The translations under genes were made by a program, and so were the position numbers. The notes beneath the pieces were generated by a model. It did not search any database, was not told where the DNA came from, and saw only the letters and a list, made by a program, of their open reading frames with translations. Source: Kitasatospora xanthocidica (GTDB lineage Bacteria > Actinomycetota > Actinomycetes > Streptomycetales > Streptomycetaceae). From it: DNA of 64,000 nt. The stretch covers positions 361,367-425,366 of the forward strand of contig NZ_BNBY01000001.1 in NCBI RefSeq assembly GCF_014656195.1. Direction: 5' to 3'. Positions 1-8,254 of the stretch are shown here, piece after piece (position 1 is the first letter of the stretch; each line of letters opens with the position of its first letter).

Positions 1-6
1 AACGGC

Positions 7-52
7 CCGCGCGCGGTGTCCCGGTGGACGTCCACCGGGACACCGCGCGCGG
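7..52 (-). terminator. Perfect 46-bp palindrome, terminator of the HTH gene
   Basis: Two 23-nt arms (7-29 and 30-52) are exact reverse complements with no loop. The palindrome abuts the stop codon (53-55) of the minus-strand HTH gene. It has no T-tract, as is common for Streptomyces hairpin terminators. It may also serve a convergent gene left of the window. Confidence 0.7.
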
Positions 53-340
53 TCAGTCGGACGACCCGCCCCGCCGCTGCCGTCGCCTCGCCCGGTCCCG
101 CCAGCTGCGTGCCAGCCGGTGCAGCTCGGCCACCTGCGCCTCCGGCAGGTTCCAGGTCTGGGTCAGCAGCCGCAGCGTCGACACCCGCGGGCAGGACACA
201 CCCCGCTCCAGGTCGCGGATCGACCTCACGCTCAACCCCGTCGCGTCACCCAGCTGCTCCTGCGTCATCCCCATGTCCAGCCGGATGGTCCGCAGCAGCG
301 TCCCGAGTGTCGCGCCCTCCCCCGTGACCGTTCCGTCCAT
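53..340 (-). CDS. Small XRE-type helix-turn-helix protein
   Basis: This 95-aa protein is essentially one HTH_3/HTH_31 domain. Residues about 12-65 carry the pattern MTQEQLGDATGLSVRSIRDL followed by ERG and a leucine-rich helix pair. A short Arg-rich tail (RDRARRRQRR) follows. The same domain forms the N-terminus of AfsR/SARP-like and NB-ARC regulators, but here it stands alone. The ATG at 338-340 has a G-rich ribosome site just upstream. DNA binding is inferred from the fold; no target is visible. The terminator palindrome lies directly behind the stop codon. Confidence 0.75.
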   Translation of the reverse strand: MDGTVTGEGATLGTLLRTIRLDMGMTQEQLGDATGLSVRSIRDLERGVSCPRVSTLRLLTQTWNLPEAQVAELHRLARSWRDRARRRQRRGGSSD

Positions 341-695
341 GCCTGTTCCCCCCTCAACTCAGAACAGCTCAACTTGCCCGTCCGGGACGGGCTTTGTGTG
401 AAGTGAGTTCCGTCGCACGCTAACCGCATCCGGCCCGTACGGCAGGCGAACCCGGGCGCCGGGCGCGTGACGTGGCTCACTCGGCGCACCGCGGCGCGCA
501 CCGCGCCCCACCCCCGGCACGCTCCGTGACCGGCACCCGTCGCACCGGCCGCCGACCCCCGCGAACAGCGCCGGAACGAAGATCGACGCGCCCCCGACCG
601 CCCCTGTGAGCGGCGCCCGGGATGAGGCAGGATGGGAGGTGGAAAGGGCGGCCTCTCATTGCCGGCCACCACGTGCACTGAGGAAGAGGACCCCC
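341..695. other. Divergent intergenic region, 355 bp
   Basis: This gap separates the minus-strand HTH gene from the plus-strand YbjN gene and must hold both promoters. I see no convincing -35/-10 pair, RNA gene or small ORF with a ribosome site. Longer ORFs that cross it are extensions of shadow frames. Confidence 0.4.
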
Positions 696-1253
696 ATGAG
701 CATCGACCCGTCGTCCATCCCGTCCTTCGGCATGCCCCAGGGGGGCCAGCCCGGCGGCCAGGGCGGGCAGCCGGCCGGCCCGCCGCCGATCATCGTCCCG
801 GACCAGGGCCTGGTCGCCCAGCTGCTCGACCAGATGCAGCTCAAGCACGTCGTGGACGAGGAGGGCGACCTCACCGCCCCCTGGGAGGGCTTCCGCGTCT
901 ACTACATGTTCCGCGGCGACCAGAAGGAGCTCTTCGCGGTGCGCGCCTTCTACGACCGCGCGTACCCGCTGGAGAAGAAGGGCGAGATCCTCGACCTGAT
1001 CGACGAGTGGAACCGTGAGACCCTCTGGCCCAAGGTCTACACCCACACCCACGAGGACGGCGTGGTCCGCCTGATCGGCGAGGCCCAGATGATCGTCGGC
1101 ACCGGCGTCAACCTGGACTACTTCGTGACCACCACCGCCAACTGGACCCAGGCCGCGGTCGGCTTCGAGCAGTGGATCGTCGAGCGCCTCGGCCTGCAGA
1201 ACGAGATCGAGGGCGAGGACGGCGAGGCCCCCGAGGGCACCGACGAGGCCTGA
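696..1253 (+). CDS. YbjN domain-containing protein
   Basis: The 185-aa protein starts with a Gly/Gln/Pro-rich stretch (residues about 8-35). A YbjN fold of the type III secretion chaperone-like superfamily follows (about 40-165). Typical stretches are VYYMFRGDQ, YDRAYPLEKKGEIL and LIGEAQMIVGTGVNLDYF. The C-terminus is acidic. ATG 696 was chosen over an upstream in-frame start because AGGAAGAGG precedes it at a usual distance. YbjN proteins are widespread in actinobacteria. Their role is unclear, and a chaperone-like or stress-related function is only inferred. The product is probably cytoplasmic. Confidence 0.8.
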   Translation: MSIDPSSIPSFGMPQGGQPGGQGGQPAGPPPIIVPDQGLVAQLLDQMQLKHVVDEEGDLTAPWEGFRVYYMFRGDQKELFAVRAFYDRAYPLEKKGEILDLIDEWNRETLWPKVYTHTHEDGVVRLIGEAQMIVGTGVNLDYFVTTTANWTQAAVGFEQWIVERLGLQNEIEGEDGEAPEGTDEA

Positions 1254-1315
1254 TCCCCAGGCCTGATCCCCGGGCCTGATCCCCGGGGCCCGCTCCGGCC
1301 CCGGCGACGTCCGGT

Positions 1316-1352
1316 ACGGCCCGCCACCGCGTTCGCGCCGGTGGCGGGCCGT
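1316..1352 (+). terminator. Hairpin terminator after the YbjN gene
   Basis: Arms 1316-1329 and 1339-1352 are perfect 14-nt inverted repeats with a 9-nt loop. The stop codon is followed by a short direct repeat of GCCTGATCCCC(A/G)G in three copies (about 1248-1290), the first of which contains the stop codon. Confidence 0.65.
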
Positions 1353-1439
1353 CCTCGTCCCCGGCCCCGGCGGGCCGTCCTTGTCCCCGGCCCCTGGCTG
1401 TCCCAGGATGGGCGCGACGACGACGCAGGAGGAGCCGCA

Positions 1440-2600
1440 ATGGGAACCAGGCCGCTGTTGAACCGCCGATTGGTCGGTATGGGAACGACGATCTTCGCCG
1501 AGATGTCCGCCCTGGCCACGGCCACCGGCTCGATCAACCTCGGCCAGGGCTTCCCGGACACCGACGGGCCCGACGAGATCGCCCGGGCCGCCGCAGACGC
1601 CGTGCTGACCGGCCGGGGCAACCAGTACCCGCCCGGCCCCGGCATCCCCGAGCTGCGCACCGCGATCGCCGAGCACCAGCAGCGCTTCCACGGCCTGACC
1701 TACGACCCGGACGGCGAGGTCCTGGTCACCGCCGGCGCCACCGAGGCCATCGCGGCCACCCTGCTGGCCCTGCTGGAGCCCGGCGACGAGGTCATCGCCC
1801 TCGAACCCTTCTACGACTCCTACGCCGCCTGCATCGCCATGGCCGGCGCCACCCGCGTCCCGCTCACCCTCCGGGCCCCGGACTTCCGCCCCGACCTCGA
1901 CGAGCTGCGCACCCTGATCACCCCGCGCACCCGGCTGCTGCTGATCAACACCCCGCACAACCCGACCGGCACCGTGCTCACCGCCGGGGAGCTCCGGGTC
2001 ATCGCCGAACTCGCCGCCGAGCACGACCTGCTGGTGGTCACCGACGAGGTCTACGAGCACCTGGTCTTCGGCGCGACCCACCACCCGATCGCCGCGCTGC
2101 CCGGCATGCGCGAGCGGACCGTCACCATCTCCTCCGCCGGCAAGACCTTCTCCTTCACCGGCTGGAAGGTCGGCTGGGTCACCGCGAGCCCCGCCCTGGT
2201 CGCGGCCGTGCGCACCGCCAAGCAGTACCTGACCTACGTCAGCGCCGGCCCCTTCCAGTACGCCGTCGCCGAGGCGCTGCGACTGCCCGACGCCTACTTC
2301 GACACCCTCCGCGCCGACCTGCTGCGCAAGCGCGACCTGCTGGTCGACGGCCTGGCGGCGGCCGGGTTCCGGGTCTTCACCCCCGAGGGCACGTACTTCG
2401 TCACCAGCGACATCACCCCGCTCGGCGAGAAGGACGGCATCGAGTTCTGCCGCGCCCTGCCGGAGCGCTGCGGGGTCGTCGCCATCCCCAACGCCGTGTT
2501 CTACGACGACGTCGACGCCGGCCGTAGCCTGGTCCGGTTCACTTTCTGCAAAAAGGATGACGTCCTCCAGGAGGCCGTTGCGCGACTGCAGCGCCTCTGA
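1440..2600 (+). CDS. PLP-dependent class I/II aminotransferase
   Basis: This 386-aa fold-type I aminotransferase has the usual family length. The substrate-loop motif GQGFPD is near residue 38, NTPHNPTG near 174, and the PLP-lysine motif SSAGKTFSFTGWKVGW near 231-246 with Lys235 as the Schiff-base lysine. The family includes DapC-type N-succinyldiaminopimelate, methionine and kynurenine aminotransferases. The exact substrate cannot be assigned from sequence. The ATG at 1440 follows a strong AGGAGG site. The gene stands alone, without an amino-acid pathway neighbour. Confidence 0.85.
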   Translation: MGTRPLLNRRLVGMGTTIFAEMSALATATGSINLGQGFPDTDGPDEIARAAADAVLTGRGNQYPPGPGIPELRTAIAEHQQRFHGLTYDPDGEVLVTAGATEAIAATLLALLEPGDEVIALEPFYDSYAACIAMAGATRVPLTLRAPDFRPDLDELRTLITPRTRLLLINTPHNPTGTVLTAGELRVIAELAAEHDLLVVTDEVYEHLVFGATHHPIAALPGMRERTVTISSAGKTFSFTGWKVGWVTASPALVAAVRTAKQYLTYVSAGPFQYAVAEALRLPDAYFDTLRADLLRKRDLLVDGLAAAGFRVFTPEGTYFVTSDITPLGEKDGIEFCRALPERCGVVAIPNAVFYDDVDAGRSLVRFTFCKKDDVLQEAVARLQRL

Positions 2601-3102
2601 GGGCCCGCGCGCCCCCTTTCACGCCCTTCGAACAGTGTCGCCGCAGTCCCGACGGCTGTTCTGATGCATCATCAACTCACGTGATCGAACTGCCAGGTTG
2701 CCGCCTCCACGGCAGATCCGACGGCCCGTCCGGCACAGCTCAGCCGCCCTCCCCGCCCCGTGCGAGGAGGGCGGCGGCGCGTGATGCGCGCTGACGGCGC
2801 ACAACCAGCGCGCACGGCGCGCGACCCGGTGACAGGGGCGCGCGCTGTGCAAACTCGCACACCGGCTCGATCAGAGCCGGGAAGCAGGTGTGCTCGAAAC
2901 GGTGAATGCTTGACAAAGTTGGGTAAATCACCGGCGGACCCGGCGTATTCGTGCTTCTCTGCTGCTGAATCTCCAGCCGGAATCCTTCCTTCCACGGTCG
3001 GCCGCGCCCAGGGCCGCACAGCCCCGAACAGCCTCGCCATCGCCTAGGCTTTTCTCGCTGCTGCTCGGCGGGCGCGCACGGAGCTGAAACGCGGAGCCGA
3101 GC
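2601..3102. promoter_or_regulatory. 500-bp intergenic region with a possible DUF2617 promoter
   Basis: There is no gene-like frame here. A -10-like TAGGCT lies at 3045-3050, about 53 nt before the DUF2617 start, but I see no good -35. A TTGACA is present near 2911 without a partner -10 at the right spacing. The remainder is GC-rich with short GCGC runs. No known RNA or riboswitch was recognised. Confidence 0.35.
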
Positions 3103-3633
3103 ATGCTCACCACACTGCAGACCTCCTACACGGACACCCGCGCCGGTGACCTGGCCTGGTGCCTCGGCGGCGACCCGCTGCCCGCTCTCGCGGTCCGCGA
3201 CCTGAGACTCGACGGCGGCGGCCGTCCCGGCACGACCGGCACCCTCCAGCTGCGGCTGCTGGGCGCCTCGCACCAGGTGGTGATCGACGCCGGTCCCGGC
3301 CAGTGCCTGGAGACCGTCGCCTGCCTGCCCGGCCGCCGCACCCCGCTGCCGGCACGGGTGGCCAAACAGGTCGGCGGCTGGGAGTACGAGTTCGCCGCCC
3401 GGATCGAGGCCCTGCCGCCGCACGACTTCGCGGCCCGCGCCCAGGAACTGCTGGCCCTGGTCGAGGGCCACCCCCGGGGCCTCGCCGGGGTCTTCCCGGG
3501 CGACCCGAGCGCCTTCACCGCACTGGTCACCCAGGGCGGCACGGACCGCCTGCTCTGGCGGACCTGGCACGCCTACCCCCAGGAGGGGCAGCTGGTGTGC
3601 ACCCGCTCCTCGCTCGTGGTGTCGGGGGCATGA
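3103..3633 (+). CDS. DUF2617 family protein
   Basis: This 176-aa soluble protein matches my memory of the actinobacterial DUF2617 family, which sits beside a spermidine-synthase-like gene in Streptomyces as it does here. Typical stretches are VAKQVGGWEYEF, FAARAQELLALVEGHPRGLAGVFPGD and WRTWHAYPQEGQLVCTRS. There is no signal peptide and no membrane segment. Function is unknown. The ATG at 3103 has a GGAG site six bases upstream. The conserved pairing with the next gene suggests a link to polyamine or related metabolism, but this is only guilt by association. Confidence 0.75.
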   Translation: MLTTLQTSYTDTRAGDLAWCLGGDPLPALAVRDLRLDGGGRPGTTGTLQLRLLGASHQVVIDAGPGQCLETVACLPGRRTPLPARVAKQVGGWEYEFAARIEALPPHDFAARAQELLALVEGHPRGLAGVFPGDPSAFTALVTQGGTDRLLWRTWHAYPQEGQLVCTRSSLVVSGA

Positions 3634-3775
3634 CCGCCGGGAGTCCGGGCGAGAGCACCGGTCCGGGCATACGCTGCAAAGCGAAGGTCAACGAATCGCA
3701 CGCAGGAACGATTCGTCAATCAGACGTGGCTCAGTGTCCGTCGGATGGGCGCAGCTATCCGTCCCGCACGTCCCC

Positions 3776-3787
3776 TAGCGTTTGTTC
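3776..3787 (+). promoter_or_regulatory. Leaderless-type -10 of the aminopropyltransferase-like gene
   Basis: The hexamer TAGCGT (3776-3781) ends six bases before the GTG at 3788, and no Shine-Dalgarno precedes that GTG. This spacing fits transcription starting at the start codon. Confidence 0.5.
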
Positions 3788-5437
3788 GTGATCAACCATC
3801 CGGCCGGTCCGCCCGCACGCCCGCGAGTGGACCTCGACGACGGCACCCCACTCCGACCCGGGCACGGCCTCACCCCACTGCCCGCCCGCCGTCGATCCCG
3901 GCTGCGATCCCGCCCCCGGCTCGCCCGCCTGACCGTCCTGATGGCCGCGTTCGTCTGCGCGGCCTGCGGGCTGGTCTACGAGCTCGAACTCGTCGCGCTC
4001 GGCGACTACCTGCTCGGGGACGCCGTCACCCAGACCTCCGTGGTGCTGTCCGTCATGGTGTTCGCCATGGGCCTCGGCTCGCTGCTCGCCAAACGGTTCA
4101 CCCACCGGCCCGCCACCGCCTTCGCCCTGGTCGAATGCGCACTCGCCCTCACCGGCGGACTCTCCGTCCTCACGCTCTACTCCTGCTGGGCCTGGCTCGG
4201 CCGCTACCAGACCGCCATGGTCGGCCTCACCTGCCTCATCGGCATCCTGATCGGCGCCGAGATCCCCCTGCTGATGACCCTCATCCAGCGGATCCGCCGC
4301 GAGGACGCCGGACGCGCCGCCGCCGACCTGTTCGCCGCCGACTACGTGGGCGCGCTCATCGGCGGCCTCGCCTTCCCCTTCCTGATCCTGCCCACGCTCG
4401 GCCCCGGCGACGGCGCGCTGCTCACCGGCGCCGTCAACGCCGTCGCCGGCGCGGCCGTCGTGCTCTGGCTCTTCCGGGAGGAACCCGTCCCCCGGATACG
4501 ACGGCTGCTCTGGGCCGGCTGCCTGCTCGTCCTCGCCGTCCTCGCGGCCGCCGCCGCCGGCTCCGACACCGTCGAACGCGCCGCCCGGCACACCCTCTAC
4601 GGCGACCAGGTCCGCTACGCCACCCGCAGCCGCCACCAGGAGATCGTGCTCACCGGCCCCGCCGAAGGCCCGCTCCGGCTCTACCTCGACGGACGCCTCG
4701 CCGTCTGCGGGCCCGACGAGTACCGGGCCAGCGAAGGCCTCGTCCACCCCGCCATGGCCGCCGGCCCCGACACCCGGGTCCTGCTGCTCGGCGGCGGCGA
4801 CGGGCTCGCCCTGCGGGAAGTCCTTCGGCACCGGGGCGTGCGCACCGTCCGCCTCGTCGACGCCGACCCCGCCCTCCCCCGGCTCGCCCGCACCGACCCC
4901 GCGCTCGCCGCCCTCGGCGACCACTCCCTGGACGACCCCCGGGTCCGCACCACCGCCGCCGACCCGATGGCCTGGCTGCGCGGAGCCGACCCGGGCACCC
5001 CCGGCGGCGACGGGCCGTACGACGTGGTGCTCGCCGACCTGCCCGCACCGGCCGACGGCGGACCGGTCAAGTTCCACTCCCAGGAGTTCTACGGCCTCGC
5101 CACCCGGCTGCTCTCCCCCGGCGGCCGGATCGCCGTCCGGGCCGGGAGCGACCCGGACGGCCTCTGGCAGATCGACTCCGGCCTGCGGACCGCCGGACTG
5201 CAGACCGCCCCCTACGCCGTCCCCGGCAGCCCCACCGCCGGCTGCCGCCCCGGCCCGCCGGACACCGCCCAGAACTACCTCCTCGCCGCCGCCGGCCGCC
5301 CCCCGCTCACCCTCGCCCCCGACGCCCCGCCACCCCGCGCCCTCACCCCCGACACCCTCCGCACCTCCACCGCCCGCCTCACCTCGACCCGCCCCGCCCA
5401 CCCCCCGGCCGCCCTCACCCTCCTCGGCCCCCGCTGA
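3788..5437 (+). CDS. Membrane polyamine aminopropyltransferase (spermidine synthase-like)
   Basis: This 549-aa protein has about six hydrophobic segments (residues about 45-260), then a SpeE-like methyltransferase fold. The AdoMet-site motif LLLGGGDGLALREVLRH, the D-E-Y gatekeeper region and the late PGGRIAV strand are visible. The usual DxxDP-type catalytic loop reads DLPAPADG, so the second acidic residue is absent. Activity on putrescine is therefore uncertain. A TTG six bases upstream is also in frame, but GTG 3788 fits the leaderless -10. DUF2617 lies upstream. The likely location is the cytoplasmic membrane, with the catalytic domain in the cytosol. Confidence 0.8.
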   Translation: MINHPAGPPARPRVDLDDGTPLRPGHGLTPLPARRRSRLRSRPRLARLTVLMAAFVCAACGLVYELELVALGDYLLGDAVTQTSVVLSVMVFAMGLGSLLAKRFTHRPATAFALVECALALTGGLSVLTLYSCWAWLGRYQTAMVGLTCLIGILIGAEIPLLMTLIQRIRREDAGRAAADLFAADYVGALIGGLAFPFLILPTLGPGDGALLTGAVNAVAGAAVVLWLFREEPVPRIRRLLWAGCLLVLAVLAAAAAGSDTVERAARHTLYGDQVRYATRSRHQEIVLTGPAEGPLRLYLDGRLAVCGPDEYRASEGLVHPAMAAGPDTRVLLLGGGDGLALREVLRHRGVRTVRLVDADPALPRLARTDPALAALGDHSLDDPRVRTTAADPMAWLRGADPGTPGGDGPYDVVLADLPAPADGGPVKFHSQEFYGLATRLLSPGGRIAVRAGSDPDGLWQIDSGLRTAGLQTAPYAVPGSPTAGCRPGPPDTAQNYLLAAAGRPPLTLAPDAPPPRALTPDTLRTSTARLTSTRPAHPPAALTLLGPR

Positions 5438-5727
5438 CCGGCGGCCGCGGTCGCGGAGCGGCCTCCGGAAAGAACGGCGCCCCCGCCGAACGACGGCAGG
5501 GGCCAGGCACCGCGGTCGGGCGGGGAAGTCGGGTGGTGGTGGGTAGGGACCGGGCGCCCTCCTCGGCCCCCGCTGACCGGCGGCCGCAGTGGCGGAGGAA
5601 CCCGCGTGGTCGCGGAGCGGCGCCCGGAAGGGGCGACGGCCCCCGGCCGGAGGGCGGCGGTGGCCCGGGGCCGGGGTGGGGCGGGTGGGGCGGGGAAAGT
5701 CGGGTGGTGGTGGGTAGGGACCGGGCG
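5421..5727 (+). repeat. Diverged tandem duplication behind the aminopropyltransferase-like gene
   Basis: A 28-bp stretch containing the gene's last codons and stop (5421-5448) recurs exactly at 5560-5587. A 30-bp stretch at 5527-5556 recurs at 5698-5727. The order is preserved, so a unit of about 140 bp was duplicated. The second copy is about 30 bp longer and diverged in the middle. Confidence 0.8.
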
Positions 5728-5739
5728 GGGTTGGGTCGG

Positions 5740-5752
5740 TAGGCTCCGTGGC
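5740..5752 (+). promoter_or_regulatory. Leaderless-type -10 of the SRPBCC gene
   Basis: TAGGCT (5740-5745) ends seven bases before ATG 5753, with no ribosome-binding site between them. Confidence 0.5.
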
Positions 5753-6820
5753 ATGGAGCATGAGGTTGTCGTCCCGATGTCCGCCGAGCTGGTGCGGCAG
5801 GCCTTGCAGGATCCGGCGCTGCTGGCGCGGAGCGTCCCTGGGCTGAGCACCGAACCGGCCGCCGTCGGGGGCGGGCCGGCCGAGGAGATCGGCGGGCGGC
5901 TGAAGCTGCGGATCGGCGGCTCCACGATCACGTACAAGGGCGTGCTGTCGCTGATCGAGGGCCGTGGGGGCGTGCTGACCGTGCTCGCCGAGGGCGAGGA
6001 GGCCCGGGGCAGTGGCGAGGCGACCGCCACCGTGCGGGTCAGCGTCGTGGACGGCGCCGAGGACGGCACCGCCGTGATCCGCTTCACGGGCGACCTGAGC
6101 GCCACCGGCCGGCTGACCGAGTTCGACGAGGAGACCCTCGACGGCACCGGCCGCCGGCTGCTGGACCGGTTCGCCGCCGCCCTGGTCGCCCCGGAGGGCG
6201 AGCAGGAGCAGGACGACGACTCCGGCGCCGCGACCGCCGCGGTGGTCTTCATCGAGGACCGCCAGGACCAGCCCGGCGACGACCTCGACGACGACCTCTC
6301 CGAGCTGATCGCCTTCTCCGACGCGGACGCCGAGCGCTTCGGCCTCCCCATCGGCTCCGCCGACGACGAGGACGCGGACGCGAACGCGGACGCGGACGGC
6401 AACGGGGGCGAGGACGACGAGGCCCCGGACAGCAGCGCCGCGGCCGAGCACGGGGAGCCCGTCGAGGCGGCGGACGACGTCGAGGAGCGCTCCGCCGGGC
6501 AGGACTCCGTGGCCGAGGAGATCCCGGTCGAGCCGCTCTTCGCGTACGAGGACGAGCCGGCGCTCTCCGGCCCGGTGCGCCGCAGCATCGTCGGCCGGTC
6601 CGCCGAGGAGGTGGACCACGCCCCGCCGCGCGGCCCGTACGCCCCGGCGCTGCCGGCCCGCAGCGCGCGGGCCCGGGCGGCGTCCCGCTGGGGCGGCGAG
6701 GCGGGCGGGATCGTGGTGCCCGGTACGGGTGGCCGCAGCGCGGTGCCGTGGGTGATCGGCGGTTCGGTGGCGCTGCTGGGTGGTGCCGTGGTGCTGGTCA
6801 GGGCGCTGCGCCGCCGCTAG
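5753..6820 (+). CDS. SRPBCC (CoxG-like) protein with C-terminal membrane anchor
   Basis: The 355-aa protein begins with an SRPBCC/CoxG-like domain (residues about 1-145). It contains the ligand-cavity pattern PALLARSVPGL and the strand GDLSATGRLTEFDEETL. A long Asp/Glu/Ala-rich linker follows (about 150-270). A single hydrophobic helix (about 328-350, VIGGSVALLGGAVVLVRAL) precedes RRR, so the domain is tethered to the membrane with the acidic part in the cytosol. CoxG homologues recruit CO dehydrogenase to membranes in carboxydotrophs. No cox genes are present here, so the partner is unknown. A longer upstream frame was rejected because it crosses the duplicated intergenic DNA. Confidence 0.75.
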   Translation: MEHEVVVPMSAELVRQALQDPALLARSVPGLSTEPAAVGGGPAEEIGGRLKLRIGGSTITYKGVLSLIEGRGGVLTVLAEGEEARGSGEATATVRVSVVDGAEDGTAVIRFTGDLSATGRLTEFDEETLDGTGRRLLDRFAAALVAPEGEQEQDDDSGAATAAVVFIEDRQDQPGDDLDDDLSELIAFSDADAERFGLPIGSADDEDADANADADGNGGEDDEAPDSSAAAEHGEPVEAADDVEERSAGQDSVAEEIPVEPLFAYEDEPALSGPVRRSIVGRSAEEVDHAPPRGPYAPALPARSARARAASRWGGEAGGIVVPGTGGRSAVPWVIGGSVALLGGAVVLVRALRRR

Positions 6821-6850
6821 TCCGGGGGCGCCGTCGGGGACGTCAGGCCC

Positions 6851-6864
6851 TAGACTGAACGCTC
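6851..6864 (+). promoter_or_regulatory. Leaderless-type -10 of pyrE
   Basis: TAGACT (6851-6856) ends eight bases before the pyrE ATG, with no Shine-Dalgarno in between. Confidence 0.5.
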
Positions 6865-7401
6865 ATGAGCAACGACCGCGACGCCCTGCTGGCACAGATC
6901 AAGGACAAGGCCGTCGTGCACGGCAAGGTCACCCTTTCCTCCGGCAAGGAGGCCGACTACTACGTCGACCTGCGCCGGATCACGCTGGACGGCGAGGCCG
7001 CCCCGCTGGTCGGCCGGGTGATGCTGGACGCGACCTCGCACCTGGAGTACGACGCCGTCGGCGGTCTGACCCTGGGCGCCGACCCGGTGGCCACCTCGAT
7101 GCTGCACGCCGCCGCCGCGCGCGGGCGGACGCTGGACGCCTTCGTGGTCCGCAAGACGGGCAAGGCGCACGGTCTGCAGCGCCGGATCGAGGGCCCGGAG
7201 GTGAAGGGCCGCCGGGTGCTGGCGGTCGAGGACACCTCCACCACCGGTGGTTCGGTGCTGCAGGCCGTCGAGGCGCTGCGTGAGGCGGGCGCCGAGGTGG
7301 TCGGCGTCGCGGTGATCGTGGAGCGCGGCGGCGCGGGCGCGGTCGAGGAGCAGGGTCTGACGTACGTGACCGCGTACACCCTGGACGACCTGGGCCTCTG
7401 A
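6865..7401 (+). CDS. pyrE: Orotate phosphoribosyltransferase
   Basis: PyrE transfers the phosphoribosyl group of PRPP to orotate, giving OMP in de novo pyrimidine synthesis. The 178-aa length is typical. The N-terminal HGKVTLSSGKEADYYVDLR and the PRPP-binding loop VLAVEDTSTTGGS (residues about 118-130) are both present. The gene is single, not in a pyr operon, and follows the SRPBCC gene after a 44-bp gap with its own -10. A terminator-like palindrome that contains parS lies 60 bp downstream. Confidence 0.93.
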   Translation: MSNDRDALLAQIKDKAVVHGKVTLSSGKEADYYVDLRRITLDGEAAPLVGRVMLDATSHLEYDAVGGLTLGADPVATSMLHAAAARGRTLDAFVVRKTGKAHGLQRRIEGPEVKGRRVLAVEDTSTTGGSVLQAVEALREAGAEVVGVAVIVERGGAGAVEEQGLTYVTAYTLDDLGL

Positions 7402-7461
7402 CCCCGGCACCGCCAGGGAATCGGAACCTCCGGAACCCCCGGGACTTCCCCACGGACGACT

Positions 7462-7501
7462 GAGGGCCGGGCCTGTTTCACGTGAAACAGGCCCGGCCCT
7501 C
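7462..7501 (+). terminator. Perfect 40-bp palindrome between convergent pyrE and dedA, enclosing parS
   Basis: The 20-nt arms 7462-7481 and 7482-7501 are exact reverse complements. The position, between two convergent stop codons, suits a bidirectional terminator. The centre is a consensus parS site, listed separately. Confidence 0.7.
7474..7489 (+). promoter_or_regulatory. parS: parS centromere-like ParB binding site
   Basis: The sequence TGTTTCACGTGAAACA matches the conserved bacterial parS 16-mer at every position. It contains the 14-bp Streptomyces core GTTTCACGTGAAAC. ParB loads on such sites, which cluster around oriC in Streptomyces and drive segregation of condensed chromosomes in aerial hyphae. 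I noticed no second copy in the window. The presence of dnaB in the same window agrees with an oriC-proximal location. Confidence 0.92.
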
Positions 7502-7525
7502 GTGCTGTCCGCTCGTGGCCGGGGC

Positions 7526-8242
7526 TCAGCCGCGCCGGTGGCGGCCGCCGGCCTGCGCCGTGGCGTCGGCGACGCTCTCGGCGACGCCGGCCTTCTTCTT
7601 CTTCCGCTCGCGCAGGATCTCGATCAGGATCGGCGAGACCGACAGCAGGACGATCAGCAGCACCGCCGGGATCAGGTACTTGTCGATCACCGGGGCGAGC
7701 GCGTCGCCGAAGAAGTAGCCGATCAGCAGCATCGACTCGGTCCAGAGCACACCGCCGATGACGTTCCAGAGGAAGAACGTCCTGGCGGGCATCTCCAGGG
7801 TGCCGGCGACCGGGTTCAGGAAGGTGCGGACGATCGGCATGAAGCGCGCCAGCACCACGGCCTTGCCGGCGCCGAACTTGTTGAAGTACTCCTCCGCCTT
7901 CACCACGTACTCGCGGCGGAAGATCTTCGACTCCGGCTTGTCGAACATCTTCGGTCCGACCTTGACACCGATCAGGTGTCCCAGCTGGGCACCGGCGATC
8001 GCCGCGATCGGGCAGCCGACGAGCAGCACCGCGATCGGCAGCTTGGCACCGTCGCCGAGCACCGACGAGGCGGCGTTCGAGGCGGCGACGCCCGCGAGGA
8101 TCAGCAGCGAGTCGCCCGGGAAGAAGAAGCCCACGAGCAGGCCGGTCTCCGCGAAGATGATCGCGATCAGCCCGATGGCGCCGAGGGACGAGATCAGGGA
8201 TTTGGCGTCGAGCAGATTGACGGCCAGCTGGTTGTAGTCCAC
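7526..8242 (-). CDS. DedA family membrane protein
   Basis: This 238-aa integral membrane protein has the DedA/SNARE-associated pattern. Typical elements are ETGLLVGFFFPGDSLLILAG near the N-terminus, the conserved ARFMPIVRTFLNPVAGTLEM loop, and several hydrophobic helices. The C-terminus is Lys/Arg-rich. DedA-family members elsewhere translocate polyprenyl phosphate or phospholipid carriers across the membrane and need the proton-motive force. Which lipid this one handles is unknown. The GTG at 8240-8242 follows TATCCT with a six-base gap, a leaderless arrangement. The gene is convergent with pyrE. Confidence 0.88.
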   Translation of the reverse strand: MDYNQLAVNLLDAKSLISSLGAIGLIAIIFAETGLLVGFFFPGDSLLILAGVAASNAASSVLGDGAKLPIAVLLVGCPIAAIAGAQLGHLIGVKVGPKMFDKPESKIFRREYVVKAEEYFNKFGAGKAVVLARFMPIVRTFLNPVAGTLEMPARTFFLWNVIGGVLWTESMLLIGYFFGDALAPVIDKYLIPAVLLIVLLSVSPILIEILRERKKKKAGVAESVADATAQAGGRHRRG

Positions 8243-8254
8243 GGGCGCAGGATA
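8243..8254 (-). promoter_or_regulatory. Leaderless-type -10 of dedA
   Basis: On the minus strand TATCCT (8249-8254) ends six bases before the GTG start codon. Confidence 0.5.

Noticed and set aside
3755..6619. 954-codon open frame on the minus strand
   Set aside because: It is antisense to the aminopropyltransferase-like and SRPBCC genes. Its composition (runs of Gly, Val, Ala, Glu) is a by-product of high-GC codon bias and it lacks any domain.
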